In this document: positions 1 through 11,336 of the stretch, piece by piece
How the letters are laid out: the number at the start of each line of letters is the position of its first letter
How positions within the stretch are numbered: the stretch's first letter is position 1
Origin: Ananas comosus
Taxonomy: Eukaryota; Streptophyta; Magnoliopsida; Poales; Bromeliaceae
NCBI RefSeq assembly: GCF_001540865.1
Contig: NC_033635.1
Span: 10,980,698-11,044,697, forward strand
Direction of reading: 5' to 3'
Length of the DNA stretch: 64,000 nucleotides
The notes under the pieces: generated by a model
The model's input: only the letters and a program-made list of their open reading frames with translations
Database searches by the model: none
What the model was told of the DNA's origin: nothing
Made by a program: the position numbers and the translations under genes

Positions 1-2
1 GG

Positions 3-1070
3 TACGAGCTGCTGAGGGAGATGCGCCGGAAGGGGTGCGAGCCCAACGCCATTTCCTACACTACCCTGATCCAGGGGCTGTGCTCGCGGGAGCGGATGGA
101 CGACGCACTCCGAGTGTTCGTCGAAATGACCAGGAACAATTGCAGAGCCGATTCGGTCACTTACACTACTCTGATCACTGGATTCTGTAAATCCGGGAGA
201 ATTGATAAGGCTTATGAATTCGTCAGTGAGATGGCCCGGCGAGGGTTCCGGCCGGATTCGAGGGCTTACTTCCCGATCTTCGCGGCCCACGAAAAGAAAG
301 AGCAGTTGGAGGAGTGCTTGGAGCTCATGGATAGGATGCGGAAAGATAGGTCCTTTCCCGATCTCGGCATTCACGAAGTGGTGATTCGGCTCTCGTGCAA
401 GCTCGGTGAGCTGACGCAGGCCATCGCCATATGGAACGAGATGGAGAATCGCGGCGTGAGCCCCGATCTCGACACTTTTCTCATTATGATTCATGGGTTT
501 GTCGGGCAAAGCGCGCTAGTCGACGCTTGTGGGTATTTTAAAGAGATGGTGGGGAGGGGGCTCTTCGTCACCCCCCAATACGGGGTTTTAAAGGACTTAT
601 TGAATGCATTGCTAAGAGACGAGAAGCTCGAATTGGCAAAGGAAATGTGGGGATGCATTGCGAGTAAAGGGTGCGAGCTTAACGTGAGCACGTGGACCAT
701 ATGGATCCACGCCTTGTTCTCGAACAAGCACGTTAAGGAGGCGTGCTCGTATTGCTTGGACATGCTCGATTCAGGGCTCATGCCGCAGGCGGATACGTTT
801 GCAAAGCTTATGAAGGGGTTGAAGAAGCTATACAATCGGCAAATCGCGGCCGAGATCACCGAAAAGGTGCGGAAGATGGCGGAGGAGAGGCGCGTTTCGT
901 TTAAGATGTACAAGAGGCGCGGGGTGAGGGACTTGGAAGAGAAGGCAAATAAGAAGAGGAAGAGGGAGAAGGAGAGAAAAGGTCGGAAAGGCCGGGCTCT
1001 TAGTCGAGGCCACTCTCGCAGCCGACATAGACAATCGAATCTCGGCGACGACGAAGAATTGGATTCTTGA
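3..1070 (+). CDS. Pentatricopeptide repeat protein, C-terminal part (5' end outside window)
   Basis: The reading frame is open from base 3 and ends at TGA 1068-1070, so the gene starts upstream of the window; the Met at base 21 is internal. The visible ~355 residues carry successive 35-residue P-type PPR motifs, such as NAISYTTLIQGLC, DSVTYTTLITGFCKSGR, DLDTFLIMIHGF and NVSTWTIWIHALF. A basic Lys/Arg-rich tail of about 70 residues follows (KANKKRKREKERKGRKGR). P-class PPR proteins bind organellar RNA and affect its stability, splicing or translation. There is no E/DYW editing domain. The motif order and basic tail recall the Arabidopsis At5g65820 type, from memory and unconfirmed. The organelle cannot be judged because the N-terminus is missing. 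Confidence 0.93.
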   Translation, partial: YELLREMRRKGCEPNAISYTTLIQGLCSRERMDDALRVFVEMTRNNCRADSVTYTTLITGFCKSGRIDKAYEFVSEMARRGFRPDSRAYFPIFAAHEKKEQLEECLELMDRMRKDRSFPDLGIHEVVIRLSCKLGELTQAIAIWNEMENRGVSPDLDTFLIMIHGFVGQSALVDACGYFKEMVGRGLFVTPQYGVLKDLLNALLRDEKLELAKEMWGCIASKGCELNVSTWTIWIHALFSNKHVKEACSYCLDMLDSGLMPQADTFAKLMKGLKKLYNRQIAAEITEKVRKMAEERRVSFKMYKRRGVRDLEEKANKKRKREKERKGRKGRALSRGHSRSRHRQSNLGDDEELDS

Positions 1071-2906
1071 GGAGCAAAAATGATCTTTACTGCAAAGATG
1101 TGAAATGAGCACCCTAAGCTTATTTCAAAACCAAGCTCTCACCTCCCGTCGAAAAGGATTTTTCGCGTGTGAAGGATTATATACCGAAGAACAGGAGCAA
1201 TTGCCGCCGATTCTTTCATCAGCAAAGGTAACACTTATCAAACCATCTATTTAAACTTGGTGCTTAAATTTTGCAAGTTTATTTAGTACTTGTCTATTCT
1301 TGTTTATCAACTGGCATAATTGAATGACTCTGTGAAGTGCAGCAACTTTTACCTCTACTTTGTAATTGTGTAGCAATGGATTGTCCTTCTATTATTCAAT
1401 TACCTGTTATTATAGTTGATATAAGTGTTTGTTGTTATAAAGCTATTGATTAATGTGAATAATAATAAGAGTGCAAAATTTTATATCAGAAGAATCAAAC
1501 TGAAGGATCAAGTGGCCCTATCGGTTCGCGGGGTGGACCGGGTTGCGAATGCATCAGTCCATTACCTGATCCATTAACAGCTTAGCAGTGTGTAAGTAAG
1601 TGTTAACAACTTAGGCTCCATGTGGTACTTGAACACTGCATAACATTGTTTGGTCGGAATGCGTTGGGACAAAAGTATGTAGAGATGTACTTTTCATTTT
1701 TCCTTTTTTTACTAAAACTGTAAATACGTGAACTATGAATACGTAATGCATACTTTCTGTAGTTCCAAATGGAGTCTTTGTAATATTTTATGAATTTTAA
1801 ATATACTTTCGAACTACAATTTTTCGGGCTTCTCAAAAACACAAAAAACGAATTGTAATTTTGAATAGACATTCAAAAGTTTGTTATTTACAGTTTTTAA
1901 ATTTATATGTTTTTAGTTTTCATTAAGTTTTTTGGATGAACTGAATATCTTCTAAAGCTAGTGGTGGTTACTTTATGAAAATTAGTCATTTTATTGAAAA
2001 TTAACTGTTAAATGTGGACAGCTAATAAAATCATTAATTTGTTGATAAAATTTTGGCTAAATTGTATTTTGTTATAATTTCTGAATTAAACTTTTTAAAT
2101 CATCACAATCAAGTCTCACAATCCAAATTAGTTAACCCAATGTTAATGTGTTGTTGATGTCGTATTTAGGCATTACCACGATATTAACCGCCACATTGTA
2201 ATAATATCACTGTTTCATCAATCATACATTATCATTCAGACAACTAAATTAGAGTGTCGGTACTAAATTGCAATAATTTAAAAAAATTGAGCTAAAAATT
2301 ATCATAAATTCAACTTTGAGGACCAAAATAGTAAGCACTTCATAATTTGAGAACCTAAATTATAATTTAATCCAAATTTGAAATCAAATTAATTAAAATT
2401 TATAAAAGTAATTAAAATTTAAGGAGGTCTATTTAAATTATAAAAAAGCCCCTTACACTTTAGCCACTGTTCAATTCTTGCTATATTAAATTTTGCGTCA
2501 ATTACCGCTCTGCCCTTTGCCACAATAACAAATAAATCCAACATTTAAAAAAAATGACAAATTAGGTCATAAAACGTTACTATAGCAAGTTGGCACATAT
2601 CAGATTGTTTCACATCTGAAGATTCTGAACAGTCATTTAATCTACAACTCAAAAATAGATACAAAAAAGATTAGGTTTAAGAGATCTTCTATTTTGCTAA
2701 TACTATATCAAAATAAGTAGTTTATTGAGTAATTTTATTTAATTTATATAATTTTATTATATTTCTTATATAAGTAAGTTTATCAATAAATTTATTTTTA
2801 TAAAATTTTATATTTGAATTTAACAACTATCATCAATAGCAGGACATATTTAAGACAATAATAAAGGGATCACTGAGAGGGAGCACTAAAGTATAAGGAG
2901 GTTTTT
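1071..2906. other. Intergenic region, AT-rich, no gene seen
   Basis: This holds the 3' flank of the PPR gene and then AT-rich DNA. Short open frames (for example near 1603-1872) have no recognisable domain or coding-like composition. Around 1227 an AAAG|GTAACA donor-like site could start a 3' UTR intron with an acceptor near 1341 (GTGCAG|CAAC), but nothing confirms it. Confidence 0.6.
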
Positions 2907-2915
2907 TATAATTTA

Positions 2916-3313
2916 GAGTAAATTTTAAATACCATTCTTTTAGTTTCGCATTTTTTTTTTTGAGAGATAGTTTTGCGTTTTTTTATTTTAGTATTCTATG
3001 GTTTAAAATATATCACTTTAGTACTGTATAGTTTTATTTTATTTTATTTTTGTCAGTATTTTCGCTAACTCTTTGTCAAATTATATATAAAAACTTCAGA
3101 TACTCAATCTATGGTTCATCGAATATCCACTTTACTGCTCTATAATTTATCAAATTTTTATTTTAGTATCCGTCGGTTTTAATTTTATTATTAATTTAAC
3201 AAAAAAGTTAATAAAAAAATACTAAAAATAAAATTTAAAAATTTAAAAATATAAAAATAATATATTTTAAATTATAAGGTGCTAAAGTGAGACATGTATT
3301 TTGAAGTTTTTTC
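2916..3313. mobile_element. MITE family A, copy 1, with 9-bp target duplication
   Basis: A 398-bp element begins GAGTAAATTTTAAATACC and ends ...TATTTTGAAGTTTTTTC. The ends are long imperfect inverted repeats containing the family's TAGTACTnTATGGTTTAAA-type blocks. It is flanked by identical 9-bp direct repeats, TATAATTTA, at 2907-2915 and 3314-3322. A 9-bp duplication with long terminal inverted repeats is typical of non-autonomous Mutator-like elements. It has no coding capacity. Its right end lies about 80 bp before the HflX start codon, so it sits in that gene's promoter or leader. Confidence 0.75.
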
Positions 3314-3350
3314 TATAATTTATAGTAAAAAAAAGGAAAATAACAAAATC

Positions 3351-3398
3351 CCGTCCCCGTCTCCGTCTCCGTCTCCGTCCCCGTTCCCGTTCCCGTCG
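3351..3398. repeat. CCGTCT/CCGTTC hexamer array
   Basis: A run of CCGTCT, CCGTCC and CCGTTC hexamers stands directly before the HflX ATG. It is probably transcribed as 5' leader. Pyrimidine-rich leaders are common in plant genes. Confidence 0.7.
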
Positions 3399-3400
3399 CT

Positions 3401-6400
3401 ATGCTCCGAACCCTAGCTCTCCTCCCGCGCCTCCGCTCTCGAACCCTACTCCTCCGCCCCTTCCACCTCCTCTCCCCCTCCCCTGCTCCCAGTCCCTCTC
3501 CTCTGCTTGCCCACTCCTCCTTCTCCACCTCCTCGCGGCGGAGGAAGAGGAAGGAAGGAGACGAGGAGGACGACGATGGCGACAGGGGCGGTGGTGGTTT
3601 AGGGCTCTTCGTGCTCGGGCGGGACCCGACGCGGCCGCCGCGGCTCTTCGTGGTGCAGCCGCGGCTCCGCCCCGACGCCCTCCTCGACTCCAAGCTCGCC
3701 GAGGCGCTCAACCTCGCCAACTCCCTCGAGGAGCCCCGCGACGGCTTCTACGACAGCGACTTCGCCTCCAAGGACCTGCCCCCGCACCTCGTCGTCCAGA
3801 ACCCCGCCGCCCGATCCGCGAGGGCGCACGCAGGTTCGATCCCTGTCTCCTGCTGAGATCTCTGTGTTTGTAGATAAATTTGATCCTTTGCATGAAAATA
3901 AAGTTAGAAACTTGTGTTTATAATTTGCCCCAAGTTTTGAGTTCATAAGCGAGTGTAGTATCTGTGGGAAGTGGCTCTGGAATTGATTCAAGGAGTTTCA
4001 AGCATTTTGAATCATTTTACTATCTACGGATGGTGACATTGGTCGCAATCACATGCCAATTGAATCTCTAGTTGGACTAGAGTATTCTCACATTAGCTTG
4101 GTTCGGCACTCGAATAGATTCCTTAGAAATGGCCATTTATATTTGCAAATTAAGTTTTGTTGCTAATCTTACTTCGTAAAGACTCTAGAAGGCTATTGAA
4201 CCTTCATTATCATTTTAAATTTCGTTCGCTGAACTATCAATATTCTACATCCTGTCTATTAGTTTTCCGTTTTTAAAACTCTATGGAAAACCATAACCTT
4301 GTAGAATTTATATTTGCTAAACAAATTGGGAAAAAAATGATGTTTTGCGTCATGCTTGCTGCAGACACATATTTTGGACCAGGGACTGTTGACAATATCA
4401 AATGCCATCTAAAGGCTTTGGAATCAGAGGAGCAGGTTTTTTTTATGTCTTCCATTAACCCTGGAAATTTAACTATGTTACTTTTGATTTTTGCATTTCC
4501 TATTGCATAAGAAAGTAAATCGGGTCCCAATATTGTATGGTTGCTTATAATTAGTAGATATACTCAGGCCTCTCAATTCCTTTTCGGAGGATGGGAGGGG
4601 AAATCTTTTTTTTCCCCCTCTTTTTTCTCATTTTAATAATATTAGTTGGGAACTCATTTTGCCTCCAATCACCAGTGTGGAAGGTTGAGATTTTGATGGG
4701 TGAGATCAGTTATAATATTTTTGGGCATTGTTCTGGCTATTAAAAGCTTTGAATTAGTACTCATTGGTAAGGTTGTGGAATGTCAGTGGATCTGTTCATT
4801 GCTGAAGCATATTGCTGCTTGATCCTTAGTTACTTGTTTTAGAAAGGTACAATGGCAGCTTAAAAGTATGGTCATTGACTTTCATTAGTGCAGTATTTAA
4901 GACTCTGCTAGCTAGGTTTCCTATCCATATTTCAAAGACTCGTAAATATTTTTGCTCAACCTACCTTAGTTTGACTAGAAGCTGAGCATGTAGAGGAAGT
5001 ATGCGATTTATAATAAGATGGACGTTCTCTTGTTAAGCTAGATTATATCTTGGCAGAAAGTTCACATTCAAAGAAATGTTGAGGGCATGAGGATATTGCC
5101 TCATCTCAGAAAATCGTTTTAGAGATGTTTCTATGTCTCAGTTATTGCCAAGTATGGAGAGCATCATTGTGGTTACTCAACAAAACAGTTGCTTCATCAT
5201 TTTATTTTCTATAGGTGGTTGAGCAAATCTTGCATCATCTGTAACCAAAAGGCTTCTTCCCATTTTCGTAAATAATATTTTAACTTAATTTTGTTGGCAG
5301 AATGGAATAGATGCAGTTTTTGTTAATGCAATTTTATCTGGGATTCAACAGCGCAACTTGGAGGCAAGTCTCTATAATTCTTTTTTTGGAAGTCTAGTGG
5401 AAATGCTTGAGATTGGCTATGTATTATTTTTATGTGATTAGTTTAATAATATGCACCATGATGTTTATGTAGTAATTTCAAATGGTAGGTTGCTTGGGGA
5501 AAACCAGTTCTTGATCGTGTTGGTCTTATAATAGAAATATTCAATGCTCATGCTGAAACAAAAGAAGGAAAGCTACAGGTCTTACTTTTTTGCCTAACTT
5601 TATTTATTGACTTGATTTCCCTTCTACAGCTAGAATTCTAAAATTCAGATTGAAAGAAAGTAAATTGTGATTTTCTGTGCGTTCTCTTTTTTTTTTTTTG
5701 CATTTTCACAGTCAGAATTAGCAGCTCTAATGTACAAAAGGACTCGGCTTGTGCGTGTGCGTGGTCCAGGTGGACGACTTACTTTTGGACTGAGTGGAGA
5801 AGCTGAAGTTGTTAGTGCACGGGGGTAGGTTCAGCACTTTTGCCCTCTACTTTTTGAATAAATTTCTGCTTTTTCAATTTAGAGAAATTGTGAGAAAGTG
5901 GATGAACAGATTATGCGTATAATTGAATATTCATGCACATCGTAATAAATAAACATTATTTCCCTTGAATGAGGATATGAGCTAACTTTTTGTGGCATCA
6001 TTGTTGAAGTAAAAGTATCTATTAAACCCGGGAAGTTTAGTTTGCACTAAAATACTCATGGTAAATGCTTAAGGCTGGATGCCGATAGACTTTCTTAAGA
6101 TGATGCAGAAAGTTCTTTAAAGTTCTTTCTTTTCTAGCATATATTAGCATGCAATTGTTTTAGAGAGTCTAAAAGCATAATATACTTCTCTTTTGATTTT
6201 ATTTTTAAAAATTTTAAAGTATCCATTGTTCATTTGTTTTTTTTGTCTAATAAGATACTTCACAATTTGGTTGTTTCTACAGGAGGGGCAGTGGAGGACG
6301 AGGTTTTATAAGTGGTGCAGGAGAAACTGAGCTTCAGCTTCAACGCAGAAGGTGCATTCAGACTTGATGGATGATACATTTTTTTCTTCATTGTTCTTCC

Positions 6401-8451
6401 AGTACCTTGTTCGTCTTTTTTAGATATTTTTAACACAAATGCTCTTAATCCAGAATTCAAGAGCGTCGAAATAGTTTGTTGGAGCAAATTGAAGAAGTTC
6501 GCCGAACTCGAGCTTTGCAACGATCTGCTCGGAAAAGGCATGGCAGTTCATGTGGTCAAGGCCTAGCAACCGTTGCTGTTGTTGGATATACAAATGCAGT
6601 ATGTGGTCTCAATATAGAATTTTGCTATTGAGTTCTTTGCGCATATACATACTGTAGAATTTACCCTCATAAGTACACTGCTCATTATGCAACATTTCCT
6701 AAGAAGAGATTAATTTCCACCCTTTGGGATATTGTTGTAAGAATCTGCACTCTTGAGCATACGTGTGAATTCAGAATTTACAGGAGTATTTATGTAAATA
6801 GGTGACTTTTAGGGATATACATGTAAAAGCTCTGCAGATACATTAAGATATCACTTACATCAACTTAAGTTCTCATTCTTCTAAGCTGCTTTTATAAGTT
6901 TATATTGTAACTGTTGAGGTTGGAAACTTATAACTTTTAATACAGTAATTTCCAATTGATGCATTTATATTTTAAACCATGTGTGCAGGGAAAATCTACT
7001 TTGGTCAGTGCACTTTCAGATTGTGATCTATACAGTGATGACCGGTAATTGTCCAACCATTTATTTTCAGGAGAAGAAATTACCCCTTTGGTTATCCAGT
7101 CCTACTTACACAAAAATTATATATGGGAAGTTCTTTGATCTCTTTACAGGTTATTTGCGACAGTGGATCCTCGATTAAGAAGTGTAGTTCTCCCATCTGG
7201 GTACCCATCTCAATTAACTTATCGTCGTCATCTTAAAGAGTAATAAAACTGCGTATATTTGCAAAATTTTTCTATCTAAATGTGGTGTGGCAATTTTTCT
7301 TTTCAAATGCTACTCAGGAGGAAAGCAATTCTTAGTGATACTGTTGGTTTTATCTCAGATTTGCCTGTGCAGGTAATCTTTATGTATCAATTAAATTATT
7401 ATATACTATTATAAGTTCTGAAACTGTTAGTAAATTTTCTTACTTTTCTCCAGCTAGTTGAAGCATTTCATGCGACACTCGAAGAAGTCGTTGAGGCAGA
7501 CTTGTTAGTGGTACGAGTTTTTCTTGTTTGGTGCCTCTTTCGCAATATTATCTTATATCAATCTTTAGGAGGAATATGATTTATAGTCTGTTTGGATGCA
7601 TGAACATCTCCTTGGGAACTACTCTTTTGTTTACTCCGCAAATTCATAACAGAATTCCTTCTGATTACTTTACTTTTTTTTTTCTCTCTTAACTATTTTT
7701 TCCATTTGATCTAATGGTGCAGCATGTGCTAGACGCAAGTGCACCTAATCTTGAGGAGCATCGCTCAACTGTGCTACAAGTGTTGCAACAGATAGGAGTC
7801 CCAGAGGATAAGATTGAAAACATGATTGAAGTTTGGAATAAAGTAAACATATCCTTTTTTTTTTCAAAACTTAAATATTACAACTCTTAATGTGCTCTCC
7901 AATTTTAGTTAAAAGAGTAGTTACATCAGATGCTATAACTTGTACAGATTGATCTTCTTGAAGAGAACAATGGAGCTAATGAATTTGCCGAGGAAGATGA
8001 ATGCCTAGTTGAAGGTGAAGAGGGAGAGGAAGATGAAGAAACATTTCCAGAAGTAGACGATGACATGGCAACTGAGCTGTCATCTGGGGAGGTTATAGAT
8101 GGCAATCGTAACGATGACATGGCATCCATGCGATCATCTGAGGAAGATGTCGAAGATCTTGATGATATGGCATCTGGGCTGTCAGCAACAGAAGAACACA
8201 TGGAAAATTTTGACGAGCAAGTATCTGAGTCTGAGAGTACAAAACAATGGGAGGTGAGGACAGAACCAACAAAATCGGGTTGTCATGTGAGAACGTCTGC
8301 GGTGACGGGGATTGGATTGCAAGAACTATTGAGCTTAATAGATGAGAAGCTGAATGAACAGAAACCTGTCGTGCAAAGAAGCTTCGGACCTTTCGATAGG
8401 AAATGGAGGCCCTCTTATGCTGAACATGATGAAAAAGTTGCTGAACAGTAG
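3401..8451 (+). CDS. HflX-type GTPase, organelle-targeted (13 exons)
   Basis: Spliced model: 3401-3833, 4365-4435, 5301-5363, 5489-5578, 5712-5824, 6283-6351, 6454-6598, 6989-7044, 7150-7200, 7318-7372, 7454-7510, 7723-7842, 7948-8451. The total is 1827 nt, 608 residues. HflX GTPases bind the large ribosomal subunit and, in bacteria, split stalled ribosomes. The N-terminus is rich in Arg, Leu, Ser and Pro, as in a mitochondrial or plastid transit peptide. The HflX N-domain follows (DTYFGPGTVDN, WGKPVLDRVGLI, ELAALMYKRTRL), then the glycine-rich loop (RGSGGRGFISGAGETELQLQRR). The GTPase motifs are G1 GYTNAGKST (~324-332), G3 DTVGF (~371) and G4 NKID (~440); G5 TSAVTG is at ~557. About 100 mostly acidic residues separate G4 from G5. 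Intron 3 has a GC donor (G|GCAAGT at 5364). All other introns are GT-AG and phases agree throughout. Confidence 0.93.
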
Positions 8452-9500
8452 GTATGTTCCGGAATGCTGAACCTTTTATGGTGTTGGATCATATAGCTGA
8501 ATTCGTATTATATTACCAATATAGGTTATTCTAAAAGCGTAACTTTTGTTAGAATACGGTGTTTGCATATATGATATTCAACTTTTCCCTCATGGCTGAT
8601 CCCGAGATAATTTGGATACGCCCAATATGTAGAACCCAAGTGTGTGGAGGTCCTTGCGTCTCGCTTGGGTTAAATAGCAGATGGCCTTGTTCGTCAGATC
8701 TCTTGTTACTGGAAGACCAGTTTTCTCTAGAAGCGTAAGCTGTTAGAGAGTATGTTTTGATTTTCATACTGGACACCTACCAAGGAAAGCGATAAATAAC
8801 AATGTTTTCTCGTTCTAAGGCGAAGTTTCTCTTGATTTACCATGTGCCTTGCTATGTGGTCGAGCAGTTGATCTTTTCGATTAAAATCGTAATCAAAGGA
8901 ATTTTAAATAGCGCATTGCTAAAGTAGTTCTTGCTAATGTTTTCTCCTGTTTTCCTTGAATTTTTCTTGCAAATTATGCTATTAATCGCGGTCTTGTTAA
9001 TTAGTTATACCGTGCTTCTCGTTGACAGGTTTGGTGAGATGGTCGACGGAACGGAAAAATAGCACCAAAATGATCCGACGTACAAACTCACAGACGACAA
9101 AATTTACATGGGAAGCCGTCGGGATTACTTATTCCTTTTTCTGCTGGCAGTTTGCTAAACAAGGTTTGAAACATCTATGCTTGAAAGTGCTGCTAGAAAC
9201 CCTAATACCCAATCCTTTTTATAAGATTAGGTTTGCAAACCATTGTTTTAAGTGTGCCATGTGTACCCACCAGCCACCAAGAGGTAGTAATACTTTTTGA
9301 GAATGTACCCAATAATTGTTGTTAACTGTATAGTTATTGTCTCCTTTTGCTTCTCATCACAAAACCAGTGAAGATCCTATTCATGGTTTTGTTCCAAACA
9401 TGTAAACAACATTGTAGTATCTGATTTTGACAATTACTCTCTTAAACTTCTTGAAGTTTATGAAGAAGTGTACTTTGAATGTTAATGAATTGCCCTTCGA
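8452..9500 (+). other. Probable 3' UTR and flank of the HflX gene
   Basis: The stop codon is followed at once by GTATGT, a donor-like site. A matching acceptor (GTTGACAG|GTTTGG) occurs at about 9028, so the 3' UTR may contain an intron. The open frame at 9022-9300 has no recognisable domain. Confidence 0.35.
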
Positions 9501-10143
9501 TTTCAACTCTCTCTCTCTCTCTCTCTCTTGCTTCAGCTATTCTCCAACAGTTTCCTGCCTTTATATTGTATTATTGTAATTTGCTATTTGCCAAAAAAAG
9601 ATATATATATATATAATATGAGATTTTGAGTCTTTTTTTGTGTAATATTTAACTCAGTTCCTCTTACATTATATAAATAAGGATGGTTAGCTTAGGGCGT
9701 GTTTATTTCTGGAAATGTAGTAATATATATAGAACGAATTTTACGAGTCATTCTCAAAATATTTTTACTCAAAATTCAGAATATTTTTAAATATTTTTTT
9801 ATTTTAAAATTTAAGCCAAAACAAGAGGTTCAAACCTTCCTTAATAAACACAACTAATCCAAAAAGAGACCTATCAATTAGGTACTTGGGCCGGGTAAAA
9901 GCCCATGTATTGGGTCTACTAGTCAATGGACTCGGCCCGTATCGCATCCACATATGGTCCCATATTGGGCCGGGTTATATATTTTGATGGGTAGTCCAAA
10001 ACGAGCGACTTGGAGAGTGTGGTCACCACCAATAAGCTCACCTCCCCTGCAGTATTACCTTTTTCGCCGCAAAATAATTTTTTTCGTGGACTTTTCATCC
10101 GAAAACTCGAAGGTTATAATTAGGGGCGGTGAGCGTATACATC

Positions 10144-10176
<33 letters not shown>

Positions 10177-10914
10177 AATGTTTTGAGTCACTCTCCAAAT
10201 ATTTTTATTCAAAATTCATAATTTTTAAATGCTTTTTTATTTTGGATTTGGATATGTCGACAAATTCATTTTTTGACGAAAAATTATTTTGATTTCTCCT
10301 TTTTCTTACACAAAATAAGATAAAAAAATAAACTTTTATTTCTTTTTTCTCTAAGGAATAATCTTAGAAATATTACATATCCTTTCATTTTAGGTGAATA
10401 TTTATAAAATTTTTTTCAATATTATCTATTAATATTTAGTTATTATATTACTTTTTTATTGATTGCAATCAACAATCAACAATCAAATTTAAATTTAATT
10501 TAAAATATATATTTTTTTAATCTCATTTGATTTTAAACTTTTATTTCATCTTAAATTCAGAATTAAAACATAGAATTTTTTTAAAAAAAAAATTATGATG
10601 AATCTAAAATTTAAGCATGTGTTTTAAACTAAAAATATTAAAATTTTAATTCGCATTTAATTCAAACTTTAAAATTTAATTTTAATCCACTTTAATTAAA
10701 ATTTATTAATTGTCAATTCTACTTGATATTTAAAATTAAATTAAATTTACTATTTTAAACTCAAATTTTATAAAATAAAAATAGAGCCGACAACAATTAT
10801 CAAAATTTGAGTTAAAATATGATTATATTGTTTAATAAAATATGACAAATAAATTTATTCTTTAAAATTTAAATTTTTATTGTGTTTAGATTCTTTTGAA
10901 TTACTATGTTTTTA
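9501..10914. other. Intergenic AT-rich region with simple repeats and a direct repeat pair
   Basis: Contains (CT)n near 9507-9528, (AT)n near 9601-9616 and (TA)n near 10145-10171. A ~85-bp sequence beginning TATATAGAACGAATTTTACG (about 9725) recurs in diverged form at about 10163 (ATATAGAATGAATGTTTTGA), suggesting two copies of a short repeat. From 10480 to 10900 the DNA is almost entirely A/T, with AATTTAAA-type blocks. No gene seen. Confidence 0.55.
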
Positions 10915-11137
10915 AGCTTCGTTTGGAATTGTTGAAAAATTGTGTTATGTGTGGTGAAAATGTACGTTAAAAAAATATTCTATTTATTTTCGTACATAAT
11001 ATTACGTTATGCATATCGCGATGAGTCGGTTACAATATATTTTCTACGATCCCACCGAAAAACGCAGAAGCATATTTCTGTATACTTTTATCCCAACTTC
11101 TAATAGCATTAGATGGATAGCAATACCAAACTAAGCC
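10915..11137. mobile_element. MITE family E, copy 1 (PIF/Harbinger-like ends)
   Basis: Begins AGCTTCGTTTGGAATTG and ends CAATACCAAACTAAGCC, which are imperfect inverted repeats. The interior (TTACAATATATTTTCTACGA, ACGCAGAAGCATAT) matches a second copy at 38069-38298. Flanking trinucleotides are TTA and TCA, so only the second copy supports a 3-bp target duplication. No coding capacity. Confidence 0.6.
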
Positions 11138-11336
11138 TCAATAGTAAAAGAAATTAGTGTTCCGATTTTTTGACCTCTTAAAAGAAAAATGCCCTCTGAA
11201 ATGAGAACCATACATAATCAACTATGGAGGCGATTCTGGTTGCGAATAAGATTTAAAATATCAAAAACAGGTCAATAAATTTACAACAATCAAGTGAAGC
11301 ATTTGCTCTCATGAAACAATATTCCAACTATAAGAT

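Noticed and set aside
3826..3850. tRNA-like T-arm sequence (GCAGGTTCGATCCCTGTC) near the end of HflX exon 1
   Set aside because: The upstream bases are protein-coding and give the expected HflX sequence, and no D- or anticodon arm could be placed. GGTTCGATCCC arises by chance at the splice donor.
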